A stretch of 32,250 bases of DNA from NCBI RefSeq assembly GCF_016648105.1, contig NZ_JACVVE010000053.1, forward strand, positions 1-32,250. The letters run 5' to 3'. Numbering within the stretch: the first letter of the stretch is position 1; every line of letters starts with the position of its first letter. The notes beneath the pieces were generated by a model that made no database searches, was not told the DNA's origin, and worked only from the letters and a program-made list of their open reading frames with translations. This document shows positions 17,301 to 24,537 of the stretch, one piece after another. Both the position numbers and the translations under genes were made by a program. This stretch comes from Pseudomonas sp. S31. Lineage in GTDB: Bacteria; Pseudomonadota; Gammaproteobacteria; Pseudomonadales; Pseudomonadaceae.

Positions 17301-19501
17301 GTTTCTCGATGTTCGTGGTGCGCTGGACGCGGCCGGTCAACGAGTGCCGCGAGCTGCTGCGGCGGGCCTTCGTCGCGGCCAACCGGGTCGGCGACCTGCC
17401 CTACGCCGCCTATGTCGGCAATGGCCTGATCTCCGACCAGCTGTTCAGCGGTGAACCGTTGGGCAGCATGCAAACGGAGGCGGAGCAGGGCCTGGCCTAT
17501 GCGCAGAAGGTGCATTTCGGGTTGGTGATCGACTTCATGAACACGCAATTGGCGCTGATCCGCACGCTGCGCGGGCAAACGCCGATCTTTGGATGCCTGG
17601 ACGACGAGCACTTCAGCGAGGCGCGTTTCGAGCAGCACCTGGACGATGCACCGGACCTGGCCCTGGCCGCCGGTAAATACTGGGTACGCAAGCTGCAGGC
17701 GCGTTACCTGGCAGGCGACTACGAGGCGGCCGAAGCCTGTGCGGCGCGGGCCAAGGCGCTGACCTGGGTGATCGCCGCGTTTTTCGAGGAGGCTGAGTAC
17801 CATTTCTTCGCGGGCTTGACCCTGGCAGCCCGGCACGAGGTCGATGAAGCGACGCTGCAGGCATTGGCCGAGCACCATGGCGTGATTCAGGTCTGGGCCC
17901 GGCAGTGCGCGGAAACCTTTGCCAGCCGACAGGCATTGCTTGGGGCAGAACTGGCGCGCTTGCAGGGGCGCTTTGTCGAGGCCGAGCACCTCTATGAAGA
18001 GGCTATCCAGTTGGCCCGCGACAGTGGCTTCGTGCATGTCGAGGCCCTGGCCAACGAACTGGCGTCGCGCTTCTATGGCGCCCGCGGGCTCGCCAGGATT
18101 GCCCGGGTGTACCTGCGCGATGCGCGTTATGGCTACCTGCGCTGGGGCGGTGATGGCAAGGTGCGCCAGCTGGACAGCCGCCATCGTCATCTGCGCAGTG
18201 TCGACCCGGAGCCTGGCCCCACCACGACCATCGCCACGACGGTCGAGCACCTGGACCTGGCGACGGTGCTCAAGGTGTCCCAGGCCGTGTCGGGCGAAGT
18301 CGACCTGCACAAGTTGATCACCCAGGTACTGCGCACGGCGATCGAGCAGGCCGGCGCCGAGCGTGGTGTGCTGGTGCGCGCCCGCGACGGCGAGCCGCGT
18401 ATCGTCGCGCAGGCCAGTGTCGCCGAGGGCGAGGTGGTGCTGTGCAACGAGCCGGTGAGTAGCGCTTTGCTGGCGGAGTCGATGCTCTACCAGGTGCTGC
18501 GCACCGGGGAAAGCCTGTGCCTGGACGATGCCATCAATGACGCTGCATGGCTGGCTGACGACTATGTCCGCCGATGTGGCGCCCGGTCTCTGCTGTGCCT
18601 GCCACTGAGCAATCAGGCGCGGTTGGTTGGTGCGCTGTATCTGGAGAACAATCTCAGCGCGGGCGTGTTCGACCCTGCGCGCATCGCGGTGCTACGGCTG
18701 GTGGCGTCGCAGGCGGCGATTTCCCTGGAGAACGCTCGGCTGTATCACGAGGTCGCTGAACGTGAAGCCAAGAATCGCCAGGTGCAAGCCGAGCTGGCCC
18801 ATGCCAACCGGGTCGCCACCATGGGCCAATTGGCCGCCTCGATCGCCCATGAAGTCAATCAGCCGATCGCCGCCACGGTCACCAACGCCAATGCCGCCAT
18901 CCGCTGGTTGAGCGCGCAGCCGCCGGGGCTGGACGAGGTCGGCCTGGGCCTGGGGCGGATCATCAGGGATGCCAACCGGGCGGCCGAGGTGTTGGGGCGC
19001 ATTCGCGAGCTCATCCGCAAGGCGCCCCCGCAGAATCAGGCCGTGGACGTCAATGCCGTGGTGTTGGAGATGGTCGACTTTACTCGGGGCGAGGCATTGA
19101 AAGGGCGGGCACTGGTGCACACCCAGCTCGCCGAAGCGTTGCCGCCGGTTCTGGCTGACCGGGTCGAGCTGCAGCAGGTGTTGTTGAATCTGATCATCAA
19201 CGCGCTGGAAGCCATGGCGGAAGTCGACGAAGGCACCCGTACGCTGCACATCAGCACCGCCCTGGAACAGCAGAGTGTGCGAGTGACAGTGGTGGACAGT
19301 GGGCCTGGGTTCGCAGCGGCAGACGTGGAACAGGCGTTCGAGCCGTTCTACACCACCAAGGCGACTGGGCTGGGCATGGGGCTGTCGATCTGCCGCTCGA
19401 TCATCGACAGCCACGGCGGGCGCTTCTGGGCCTATCCCGGGCAGCCCGCAGGCGCGGCGGTGCAGTTCACCTTGCCGGTGCATCCTGCGCCGCCTGGGTA
19501 G
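14387..19501 (+). CDS. Giant multidomain sensor: Ser/Thr kinase-like domain, AAA ATPase, GAF, histidine kinase
   Basis: This protein of about 1,704 residues has the domain order of the group annotated as trifunctional serine/threonine-protein kinase/ATP-binding protein/sensor histidine kinase. Residues about 20-280 are a kinase fold (VHKDLKPHHVLVD, LAYMAPEQ, DLYALGVSLYQML). An AAA domain follows (Walker A GYSGIGKSS with Lys334; Walker B LALFLDDLQWLD), then a long helical, TPR-like region to about 1280, a GAF domain (about 1300-1440) and a HisKA/HATPase pair (His1488 in SIAHEVNQPIAA; N-box LLNLIINALEAM; VVDSGPGF; GLGMGLSICRSII). No membrane segment is evident, so sensing is probably cytoplasmic. 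The kinase-like domain looks inactive: DFG is GFG (Gly146), the catalytic-loop Asn is His132, and no VAIK lysine is seen near residues 33-37. The start could equally be 14405; no ribosome site is decisive. The stop codon touches a REP element. Confidence 0.92.
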   Translation: MMGSRPMPGRQQVLWNDGDRLFCRLRRADGSRVLLMRPANEQPLPATVDRLAHEYGLRDQLEASWALQPQALERINGKPRLVLGDPGGQPLSALLVSPLGIETCLELAVAISVALGRLHLAGLVHKDLKPHHVLVDCDDGQVRLTGFGLASRLLRERQAPEPPETIAGTLAYMAPEQTGRMNRSVDSRSDLYALGVSLYQMLTGSLPFNATEPMEWVHCHIARRPLPPCERVATVPPLLSQLVMKLLAKTAEDRYQSAAGLEHDLRRCLADWRQNRSITAFSLDEQGTLDRLLIPEKLYGREHEVQILEDAFNRMVRSSVPELVLVSGYSGIGKSSVVNELHKVLVPPRGLFASGKFDQYKRDIPYSTLVQAFQGLVRTLLGKPSEVLAGWRTALLAACGPNARLITDLIPELRLIIGEPAPVPELDPQQAQRRFLLVLRRFIAVFARAEHPLALFLDDLQWLDAATLDLLEDLLTHPELRYLMVVGAYRDNEVDAHHPLTARLEAIRRAGAPVHEVRLAPLARPHIEQLIAESLHCPAPSVMGLAQLVQDKTGGNPFFVIQFLQALAEEGLLAYDPAARRWRWDSQRIHAKGYTDNVVDLMVGKLARLPLATRQALQYLACLGNAAQAQTLALVLDLPLEGVHAVLWAAVRLELVADQEGTCAFVHDRVHEAAYSLIAEQDRAAIHLRIGRLLAEQVPAQLRDEAIFEIVGQLNRGIALIDAQVEREQLAALNLQAGRRAKAASAYGSALAYLHVGEQLLQGPCAAAPHELSFALALDLAECEFLTGQLGQADERLIGLATRARTAAEGVAVACLHMHVCLMLDRSDRAVAVCLAWLRQVGIHWVAQPDDDAVRREYEQIGLRVGTRSIEQLIDLPPMEDATSLAIMDVLCKLFAPALQTNANLACLTICKGVSLSLEHGNGDASCMLYANIGRVSRRYGDYQTGYRFGRLGCELVEQRGLQRFEASTFLCFSMFVVRWTRPVNECRELLRRAFVAANRVGDLPYAAYVGNGLISDQLFSGEPLGSMQTEAEQGLAYAQKVHFGLVIDFMNTQLALIRTLRGQTPIFGCLDDEHFSEARFEQHLDDAPDLALAAGKYWVRKLQARYLAGDYEAAEACAARAKALTWVIAAFFEEAEYHFFAGLTLAARHEVDEATLQALAEHHGVIQVWARQCAETFASRQALLGAELARLQGRFVEAEHLYEEAIQLARDSGFVHVEALANELASRFYGARGLARIARVYLRDARYGYLRWGGDGKVRQLDSRHRHLRSVDPEPGPTTTIATTVEHLDLATVLKVSQAVSGEVDLHKLITQVLRTAIEQAGAERGVLVRARDGEPRIVAQASVAEGEVVLCNEPVSSALLAESMLYQVLRTGESLCLDDAINDAAWLADDYVRRCGARSLLCLPLSNQARLVGALYLENNLSAGVFDPARIAVLRLVASQAAISLENARLYHEVAEREAKNRQVQAELAHANRVATMGQLAASIAHEVNQPIAATVTNANAAIRWLSAQPPGLDEVGLGLGRIIRDANRAAEVLGRIRELIRKAPPQNQAVDVNAVVLEMVDFTRGEALKGRALVHTQLAEALPPVLADRVELQQVLLNLIINALEAMAEVDEGTRTLHISTALEQQSVRVTVVDSGPGFAAADVEQAFEPFYTTKATGLGMGLSICRSIIDSHGGRFWAYPGQPAGAAVQFTLPVHPAPPG

Positions 19502-19579
19502 GAGCGGGTTCACCCGCGAACACCGGCGAAGCCGGTGCCATCCATCGCGCTGCCTGCTTCGCGGGTAAACCCGCTCCTA
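19499..19579. repeat. REP pair with central hairpin, downstream of the histidine kinase gene
   Basis: Arms at 19499-19520 and 19558-19579 are inverted copies of a P. putida-type REP core (TAGGAGCGGGTT...CCCGCGAA), matching at 21 of 22 positions. Between them lies a perfect hairpin at 19521-19537 (CACCGGC, loop GAA, GCCGGTG). The left arm begins on the stop codon TAG of the kinase gene, so the pair may end or stabilise that transcript. Confidence 0.9.
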
Positions 19580-19663
19580 CAGGCCTTGGCAGTTGTTCCA
19601 GCAGGGCTGGGATCGGTGTCTGCTCCGAGCCTAAGCCAGACACCTGCAGGCAAGTCCTGCCAC

Positions 19664-20305
19664 TTACTGATACAGCGGCACACCACTCAGCTTCTGCAGC
19701 TCGTCGAAATCGATGTCGGCGCAGATCTCGATCACCCGCAGGCCATCGGAGGTGACTTCCAGCACGGCCAGGTCGGTGTAGATGCGGCTGACGCAACCGA
19801 TGCCGGTCAGCGGGTAGGTGCACTCGGGCACCAGCTTGCTTTCGCCGGACTTGGTCAGGTGGTCCATCATCACGAACACCTGGCGGGCGCCGGTGGCCAG
19901 GTCCATCGCGCCGCCCACGGCCGGGATCGAACCTTCGGCGCCGGTGTGCCAGTTGGCCAGGTCGCCCTTGACCGACACCTGGAAGGCGCCCAGCACGGCG
20001 ATGTCCAGGTGGCCGCCACGCATCATCGAGAACGAGTCGGCATGGTGGAAGAAGGCGCCACCGGTGAGCAGGGTCACGTGCTGCTTGCCGGCGTTGATCA
20101 GGTCATCGTCTTCCTCGCCAGGCGCTGGGCTCGGGCCCATGCCCAGCAAGCCGTTCTCGCTGTGCAGGAACACTTCCTTGTCGCCCAGGTAGTTGGCCAC
20201 CAGGGTGGGGGCGCCGATGCCCAGGTTGACGTAGGCGCCTTCCTGGATGTCTGCGGCCACGCGTTGGGCCATCTCGGTGCGGGAGAGTTTCTTGGTGATG
20301 GTCAT
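19664..20305 (-). CDS. pcaJ: 3-oxoadipate CoA-transferase, beta subunit
   Basis: This 213-residue subunit B of the class I CoA-transferase transfers CoA from succinyl-CoA to 3-oxoadipate (beta-ketoadipate), the penultimate step of protocatechuate and catechol degradation. The family catalytic glutamate is in the motif HSENGLLGMGP; the N-terminus MTITKKLSRTEMAQRVAADI and the tail FDELQKLSGVPL match what I recall of P. putida PcaJ. TGAGG precedes the ATG at 20305. It is 8 bases downstream of the alpha-subunit gene and translated from the same message. General succinyl-CoA:3-ketoacid CoA-transferase activity (ScoB) is the main alternative, but the PcaR-like site upstream of the operon favours PcaJ. 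Confidence 0.93.
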   Translation of the reverse strand: MTITKKLSRTEMAQRVAADIQEGAYVNLGIGAPTLVANYLGDKEVFLHSENGLLGMGPSPAPGEEDDDLINAGKQHVTLLTGGAFFHHADSFSMMRGGHLDIAVLGAFQVSVKGDLANWHTGAEGSIPAVGGAMDLATGARQVFVMMDHLTKSGESKLVPECTYPLTGIGCVSRIYTDLAVLEVTSDGLRVIEICADIDFDELQKLSGVPLYQ

Positions 20306-20313
20306 GGCAGGCC

Positions 20314-21009
20314 TCAGACAGCTTTAGCGTTCGAAGAAGCGGCGGCGCCGGAGACGGCGACCACGCGCTGGACGAAGATACCCGGGGTGATGATGTGTTC
20401 CGGGTCCAGTTCACCGAGCTCGACGATCTGGTCGACCTGGGCGATGGCGGTCTTGGCCGCCATGGCCATGATCGGGCCGAAGTTGCGGGCGGCCTTGCGG
20501 TAGATCAGGTTGCCCCAACGGTCACCCTTGTACGCCTTGATCAGCGCGAAGTCGGCGTGCAGCGGCATTTCCAGCACGTACTGGCGGCCGTCGATCTCGC
20601 GGGTTTCCTTGCCTTCGGCCAGCAGGGTGCCGTAGCCGGTCGGCGAGAAGAACGCACCGATGCCCGAGCCTGCCGCGCGGATACGCTCGGCCAGGTTGCC
20701 TTGCGGCACCACTTCCAGCTCGATCTTGCCGGCGCGGTACAGTTCATCGAATACGTAGGAGTCGGACTGGCGCGGGAACGAGCAGACCACCTTGCGCACG
20801 CAGCCGGCCTTGAGCAGGGCGGCCAGGCCGATCTCGCCGTTGCCGGCGTTGTTGCTGATGATGGTCAGGTCGCGGGCGCCGGTGGCGATCAGGCCATCGA
20901 TCAGCTCGGATGGCATGCCGGCTGTACCGAAGCCACCGACCATGATGGTCGAACCGTCGGTGATCCCTTCCACCGCGCTGGCGATGGACTCAAACGTTTT
21001 ATTGATCAA
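20314..21009 (-). CDS. pcaI: 3-oxoadipate CoA-transferase, alpha subunit
   Basis: This 231-residue subunit A partners PcaJ. The CoA-transferase signature GGFGTAGMP lies near residues 25-33, and the sequence MINKTFESIASAVEGITDGS is, from memory, nearly that of P. putida PcaI. The start is an unusual TTG at 21009, supported by CAGGAG 6 bases upstream and by the known PcaI N-terminus Met-Ile-Asn-Lys-Thr; the next in-frame ATG would remove conserved residues. It is first gene of the pcaIJ operon. A PcaR-type operator lies at 21160-21174, so induction by beta-ketoadipate is expected. Confidence 0.93.
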   Translation of the reverse strand: MINKTFESIASAVEGITDGSTIMVGGFGTAGMPSELIDGLIATGARDLTIISNNAGNGEIGLAALLKAGCVRKVVCSFPRQSDSYVFDELYRAGKIELEVVPQGNLAERIRAAGSGIGAFFSPTGYGTLLAEGKETREIDGRQYVLEMPLHADFALIKAYKGDRWGNLIYRKAARNFGPIMAMAAKTAIAQVDQIVELGELDPEHIITPGIFVQRVVAVSGAAASSNAKAV

Positions 21010-21159
21010 AGCGAGCTCCTGGTTCTTCCTGGAGTATGGGTTGCCGAGCTGGCCGGCGCGCGCTGGGCGAGGCGGCCAGTCAGCGCTTGGAATTGCGTGC
21101 TGACTTGGCTATAGGTTGCCCCAAGACCGGGCGACAGTAGAGAGGGATAAGCGAAATTT

Positions 21160-21185
21160 GTGCGATTATCGAACTATTGTGCGAT
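21160..21185 (-). promoter_or_regulatory. PcaR operator of pcaIJ
   Basis: The minus strand of 21160-21174 reads GTTCGATAATCGCAC, which from memory is the 15-bp sequence described for PcaR sites in P. putida pca promoters. A partial second copy (GTGCGAT on the plus strand, 21179-21185) follows. It lies about 150 bases upstream of pcaI. PcaR is an IclR-family activator that responds to beta-ketoadipate. Confidence 0.75.
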
Positions 21186-21290
21186 GTGCGGGCAGTTACG
21201 GGCCTGTGGCTACGCTTCCGGGTGGCAGCGGCGTTCGCTACCCCATGTCTATCACTCCCGCAAGCGTTCTCTGACACAGTGAACATCCTG

Positions 21291-21318
21291 TAGGAGCGGG
21301 TTCACCCGCGAATAGGCC
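21291..21318. repeat. Single REP element
   Basis: TAGGAGCGGGTTCACCCGCG followed by AATAGGCC is a lone copy of the same REP core seen at 19499 and 10672. It sits upstream of the hcp module and marks its left side. Confidence 0.8.
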
Positions 21319-21444
21319 GGCCAGGCCAATAGCAGGCGGACACATCCATTAACTTTTCGAAGTGTGAACTTCGGAAGCAGCCTACATACATCCTCGGTGC
21401 GTTCTATCTAGCCTCGACGCCTTCACCTACAAGGAGTTGGCGAT

Positions 21445-21930
21445 ATGGCTATTCACGGCTACATGTCGATAAAAGGGCGGCGGCAGGGTTTGATCTCTTC
21501 GGGTTGCTCGGCCCCTGAGTCACTGGGCAACCGCTGCCAGGAGGGTCATCTCGATGAGATCATGATGCTCTCGTTCACCCACAGCCTCTCCAATTTCGGT
21601 AATACCGAACGCATCACCCATCGTCCTGTGATGATCACCAAGTACATCGACAAGGCCACGCCGCTGCTGTCCGGGGCCTTGGCCGATCGCGAAGTGCTTG
21701 AATGTCGGATAAAACTCTACCGCCTCAACCCGGCGGGTAAGATTGAGCAGTATTTTCGAGTCGATCTGTCTGACGCGATGATCGTCGATCAGCGCATCGA
21801 AGTCCCCCATTCGGTGCTGCTCAACAACCAGGACCCCCAGGAATATCTGGCCATTCGGTATGGCTTCGTCGCCTGGCATCACATGATCGCCAACACGAGC
21901 GGATATGCCAGTTGGGGGGAGGAGTCGTGA
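21445..21930 (+). CDS. hcp: Hcp-family type VI secretion tube protein (orphan Hcp)
   Basis: This 161-residue Hcp protein belongs to the family whose hexameric rings form the inner tube of the type VI secretion system and carry small effectors in their lumen. Family features are the N-terminus MAIHGYMSIKGRRQGLISSG followed by CS, the repeated segment HLDEIMMLSFTHSLS, HRPVMITKYIDKATPLLSGA, and the C-terminal HHMIANTSGYASW. AAGGAG lies 8 bases before the ATG. No other T6SS structural genes are in the window, so it is an orphan. Its stop overlaps the start of the next gene, a putative effector, which makes it a likely delivery partner. Base composition is still typical of the host (about 62% GC in one sampled line). 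Confidence 0.92.
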   Translation: MAIHGYMSIKGRRQGLISSGCSAPESLGNRCQEGHLDEIMMLSFTHSLSNFGNTERITHRPVMITKYIDKATPLLSGALADREVLECRIKLYRLNPAGKIEQYFRVDLSDAMIVDQRIEVPHSVLLNNQDPQEYLAIRYGFVAWHHMIANTSGYASWGEES

Positions 21931-22643
21931 GAGCAGGGGATGAGGCGGGTGCTAGCAAGAACAACGAGTTTTGGGAAGTCAGCCATCTGGCTGCTCGGCT
22001 GAATCAGTATGCCTGTGAGGTGGGGGCGCGGCATCTGAAGGACGATTTTATCCGAATGCAGTTTACTCGGGAAGTTGCTCAGGTTGGTCAATCGGTCGTA
22101 GAAGATGTGCAAGCTGGGAAGATAAGTGCGGCCCAAGCCAGAGAGTCGTTGGAAAAAGAGTATGAGAAGTTAGCGCTTGAGGTATGGGAGTACCTGAAAC
22201 TTGCGGCGGGTGTTACCGCGGGGGTAATGCAAATCAGCACAGGTGTAGCAGTATGCAAAATGTCATTCGGCGTGGGCTGCGTGCTGGGCGGCCTGCCGTT
22301 GATTCTGCATGGAGCCAACAATGTATACGAGAACAGCATGAATATAGTGAAGCGGGGTGCCAAAACTGTCGGGCCTGTCCGTAAAGCCTATCAAGACATA
22401 GCTATGGTAGCCGGTGGAAGTACAGCGCATGGGAACATTGCGTATGGAACTCTTGATTTGGGGTTGTCTGCTTATAATTTAAGTCGGCTGGTGCTCAAAC
22501 CTGGTGCTTGGCGGCTATTCAGATACTTGGAGGCAGACAAGGTCAAGGCATACCAGCAGATGGGTAAGCGCTCAATAATTTTCGAAGTGGGCATGGATAT
22601 GCTGACAGGGGATCAGATCCTTGTTGAGCTAAAGGAAGACTGA
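21927..22643 (+). CDS. DUF4225-domain protein, putative Hcp-delivered T6SS effector
   Basis: This 238-residue protein is translated from a GTG that overlaps the hcp stop codon; GGGGGAGGAG just upstream supports this start over a TTG at 21912. Residues 20-90 are helical and charged. A long glycine-rich hydrophobic stretch spans about 91-131 (LAAGVTAGVMQIS to GGLPLILHGANNVYEN) and could form one or two membrane helices. The C-terminal region (YGTLDLGLSAYNLSRLVLKP, then GAWRLFRYLEADKVKAYQQM) matches the DUF4225 pattern as I recall it from other Pseudomonas proteins. Small DUF4225 proteins encoded after Hcp are regarded as T6SS cargo; the hydrophobic core suggests a membrane target. No enzymatic motif is seen. 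GC is clearly lower than in hcp, pointing to separate acquisition. Toxicity is inferred. Confidence 0.75.
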   Translation: MRAGDEAGASKNNEFWEVSHLAARLNQYACEVGARHLKDDFIRMQFTREVAQVGQSVVEDVQAGKISAAQARESLEKEYEKLALEVWEYLKLAAGVTAGVMQISTGVAVCKMSFGVGCVLGGLPLILHGANNVYENSMNIVKRGAKTVGPVRKAYQDIAMVAGGSTAHGNIAYGTLDLGLSAYNLSRLVLKPGAWRLFRYLEADKVKAYQQMGKRSIIFEVGMDMLTGDQILVELKED

Positions 22644-22924
22644 TGGCCTGGCTATTTGTAATGTGCGTCGTTCTTGGCGTGATCTCAGCCTATTTTCTCC
22701 GCGCTAAGTGTTCGGGGCCTCATCTCGGTTTTGGGCTTTTTTGCGTATGCTTCATTTACAATATTTTCTTCATTACTTATTACATGCGGATTTTGGAGTT
22801 CTCACGGTTCCTGTTCTTTGGGTATCACCCAGAATTCATAAAGGAAAATGTCTTCGTTCTCTGGGTGGCGATGATTGGAATCTTTTTCCACTGTGGTGCG
22901 ATGCCCAGTTCCAGTGAAAAGTGA
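22643..22924 (+). CDS. Small three-helix membrane protein, candidate immunity protein
   Basis: This 93-residue hydrophobic protein has about three predicted membrane helices (residues 2-20, 28-49 and 68-86). I recognise no family. Its ATG overlaps the effector stop codon by one base (TGATG), so it is translationally coupled. Gene order (Hcp, effector, small membrane protein), coupling, and an effector with a hydrophobic core fit an inner-membrane immunity protein. Base composition is the lowest in the window (one sampled line is 33% GC), in keeping with horizontal transfer together with the effector. An accessory or delivery role cannot be ruled out. Confidence 0.65.
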   Translation: MAWLFVMCVVLGVISAYFLRAKCSGPHLGFGLFCVCFIYNIFFITYYMRILEFSRFLFFGYHPEFIKENVFVLWVAMIGIFFHCGAMPSSSEK

Positions 22925-22940
22925 TGTCTGGTACTCGGGA

Positions 22941-22964
22941 TGTTCGCGGGTGAGTCCGCGAACA
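22941..22964. terminator. Hairpin between the convergent immunity and porin genes
   Basis: A perfect 9-bp stem (TGTTCGCGG, loop GTGAGT, CCGCGAACA) lies between the two convergent stop codons. It has no T-run, so it is either a weak bidirectional terminator or a degenerate REP-like element. Confidence 0.5.
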
Positions 22965-22984
22965 CTTCGCCCCGCAGTCCCGAT

Positions 22985-24331
22985 CTACCTCAAGAAATTC
23001 AGGTCCAGCGGATAATCCAAAATGATCCGCGTCTGATCCAGGTCATTGGCAATCGCCCCATAATCCCCGCCCGTGCGCATCGACGCATGCAGCACGCGCA
23101 GTGACAGGTTCTTCGCCGGCCCCGACTGCACCACGTACTTCACCCACAGGTCGCGTTCCCACTGCGACCCGTCGCTGACCGCCTGGTAGCGCGAGTAGGC
23201 GCCGCCGGCATTGCGACCATCGATATCGGTGCCGCGGATATAGCGCGCCGTGAAGCTCAGCCCAGGTACGCCGAACACCGCTGCATCCAGGTCATACCGG
23301 GCGCTCCAGGCCCGTTCGTTGGGGCTGTTGAAGTCGCTGGCCTGGGAGGCGGCGTCGAGTTCGATGTCGAAGCTGTTCCACACGTAATCGAACGGCTGGT
23401 CGCCATCGATGCGGGTGTAGGCGACTTCGAACTTGTGCCCGGCCAGCGCATAACCCACCCGGGCACTCCAGGCATCGTTGCGGATGTCACCCAGCAGCGC
23501 ATTGCCGGTATCGCGCGTGCGGTAGTAGTTGGCGCCGGTGTTGAACACGCCACCGATCTTCAACGGCACGCGGTATTCGATGGAAGCGAACTGCTGCTGC
23601 CAGATATCGTCCAGCTCCGAGCCGTACAGCTTGATCTTCACCTTGTCGAAGCCGGTGTAGACACCGCCGTAGTAACTGACGAAATCACTGTCGGCCTGGC
23701 GCCCGCCGTAGACGGTGCCCAGCTTGCCCCCGTGATTGGTTTCAGCCCGGTCGCTGCTGGAGGTGAAGCGGCCGCCATTGAGGGTCAGGCCTGCGAAACT
23801 GCGGTCGGTGACGTTCCAGCCCCTGAGTGTCTGTGGCAGCAGGCGGATATCGCCGTACTTGAGCACCGGTGAATCGGGGAACAGGTCGCCGTAGGCCAGT
23901 TCGGTACTGCCGATGCGCATTTTCACCGATCCACCGGCCTTGGAATACTCGCTTTTCGGATCGCCCTGGTTGTCGCGCGCAACGATACCGCCATTACCGA
24001 TCCCGTCACCGACCCGGCCTTTGCCGCCGTCCAGCTTCACCGCGCCCATGTAGTGCAGGTCGAGGCCAAAGCCGACGAAACCCTGGGTGAAGCCGGAGTT
24101 GAACTTGGCCAGTACCCCTTGCGCCCATTCCTGGCGATAGCTTTGCCGTTCGCCGGCGGGGTTCAGGTAACTGCCGTTACGGTTGTCGGCGTTCCAGTAG
24201 AAGTTACGAAAGCCGACCGTGGTCGTGCTGTCTTGGAAAAAGCCATTGCCAGCCTCGGCCGCGTGGGCCAGCGAACCGCACAGGCAGGCACTCGCACCTG
24301 CCATCCCCAATGTGAAAAACTTGCGCAGCAT
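22985..24331 (-). CDS. OprD-family outer-membrane porin
   Basis: This 448-residue substrate-specific porin is of the Pseudomonas OprD family, usual length about 420-450. The signal peptide is residues 1-24 (MLRKFFTLGMAGASACLCGS, ends LAHA before AEAG). Family features include the early SFxDSTxxxxxRNFYxN-like segment (FFQDSTTTVGFRNFYWN), a central KLDGGKGRVGDG-type loop and the C-terminal LDQTRIILDYPLDLNFLR with a terminal charged residue. The start at 24331 is supported by AAGGAAG about 5 bases upstream and the signal peptide; a start at 24445 adds an unrelated leader. Family members import amino acids, organic or aromatic acids. Its position beside an amidohydrolase/aldolase/MFS cluster suggests it admits their substrate. 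Confidence 0.93.
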   Translation of the reverse strand: MLRKFFTLGMAGASACLCGSLAHAAEAGNGFFQDSTTTVGFRNFYWNADNRNGSYLNPAGERQSYRQEWAQGVLAKFNSGFTQGFVGFGLDLHYMGAVKLDGGKGRVGDGIGNGGIVARDNQGDPKSEYSKAGGSVKMRIGSTELAYGDLFPDSPVLKYGDIRLLPQTLRGWNVTDRSFAGLTLNGGRFTSSSDRAETNHGGKLGTVYGGRQADSDFVSYYGGVYTGFDKVKIKLYGSELDDIWQQQFASIEYRVPLKIGGVFNTGANYYRTRDTGNALLGDIRNDAWSARVGYALAGHKFEVAYTRIDGDQPFDYVWNSFDIELDAASQASDFNSPNERAWSARYDLDAAVFGVPGLSFTARYIRGTDIDGRNAGGAYSRYQAVSDGSQWERDLWVKYVVQSGPAKNLSLRVLHASMRTGGDYGAIANDLDQTRIILDYPLDLNFLR

Positions 24332-24500
24332 AGACACTTCCTTATTGCCAGATTCAAGAATGGCAGCGTGAAGATTTATTGTTATTGGCCCTGCGCCTTC
24401 GAACGGGCAGCCGGGGGCCTGACCGCTGACTTGTGATTGAGGCAAGCCGCGGCTTTTTGTTGTTGTGTCGCGTGTGCAAACCCATGAAGGCCCGGCCAGC

Positions 24501-24518
24501 CGGCTGCACAGGCAGCCG
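24501..24518. other. Perfect hairpin CGGCTGC-ACAG-GCAGCCG
   Basis: It lies 20 bases beyond the stop codon of the amidohydrolase gene and upstream of the porin gene. It has a 7-bp stem and a 4-base loop with no T-run, so it is at best a weak or Rho-assisted terminator for the minus-strand operon. Confidence 0.4.
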
Positions 24519-24537
24519 ACTTGCCGGTGATTGGCTG

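Larger units (their letters stand above)
21010..21444. other. Gene-free region between pcaI and hcp, with PcaR site, REP and an inverted repeat
   Basis: This 435-base stretch has no convincing gene. It holds the pcaIJ control region (to about 21190), a single REP copy (21291-21318), an inverted repeat CGAAGT-GTGA-ACTTCG (21358-21373) about 70 bases before the Hcp start, and the Hcp ribosome site AAGGAG just before 21445. Confidence 0.7.

Noticed and set aside
16448..18310. Long open frame of about 620 codons on the minus strand inside the giant kinase gene
   Set aside because: It is antisense to a protein with clear domains; its translation is rich in Arg, Ala, Gln and His with no family features, as expected of a shadow frame in GC-rich DNA.
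21291..21373. REP plus inverted repeat as an attachment site for the hcp module
   Set aside because: No integrase, no matching direct repeat was seen at the right end, and the REP core recurs elsewhere in the window.
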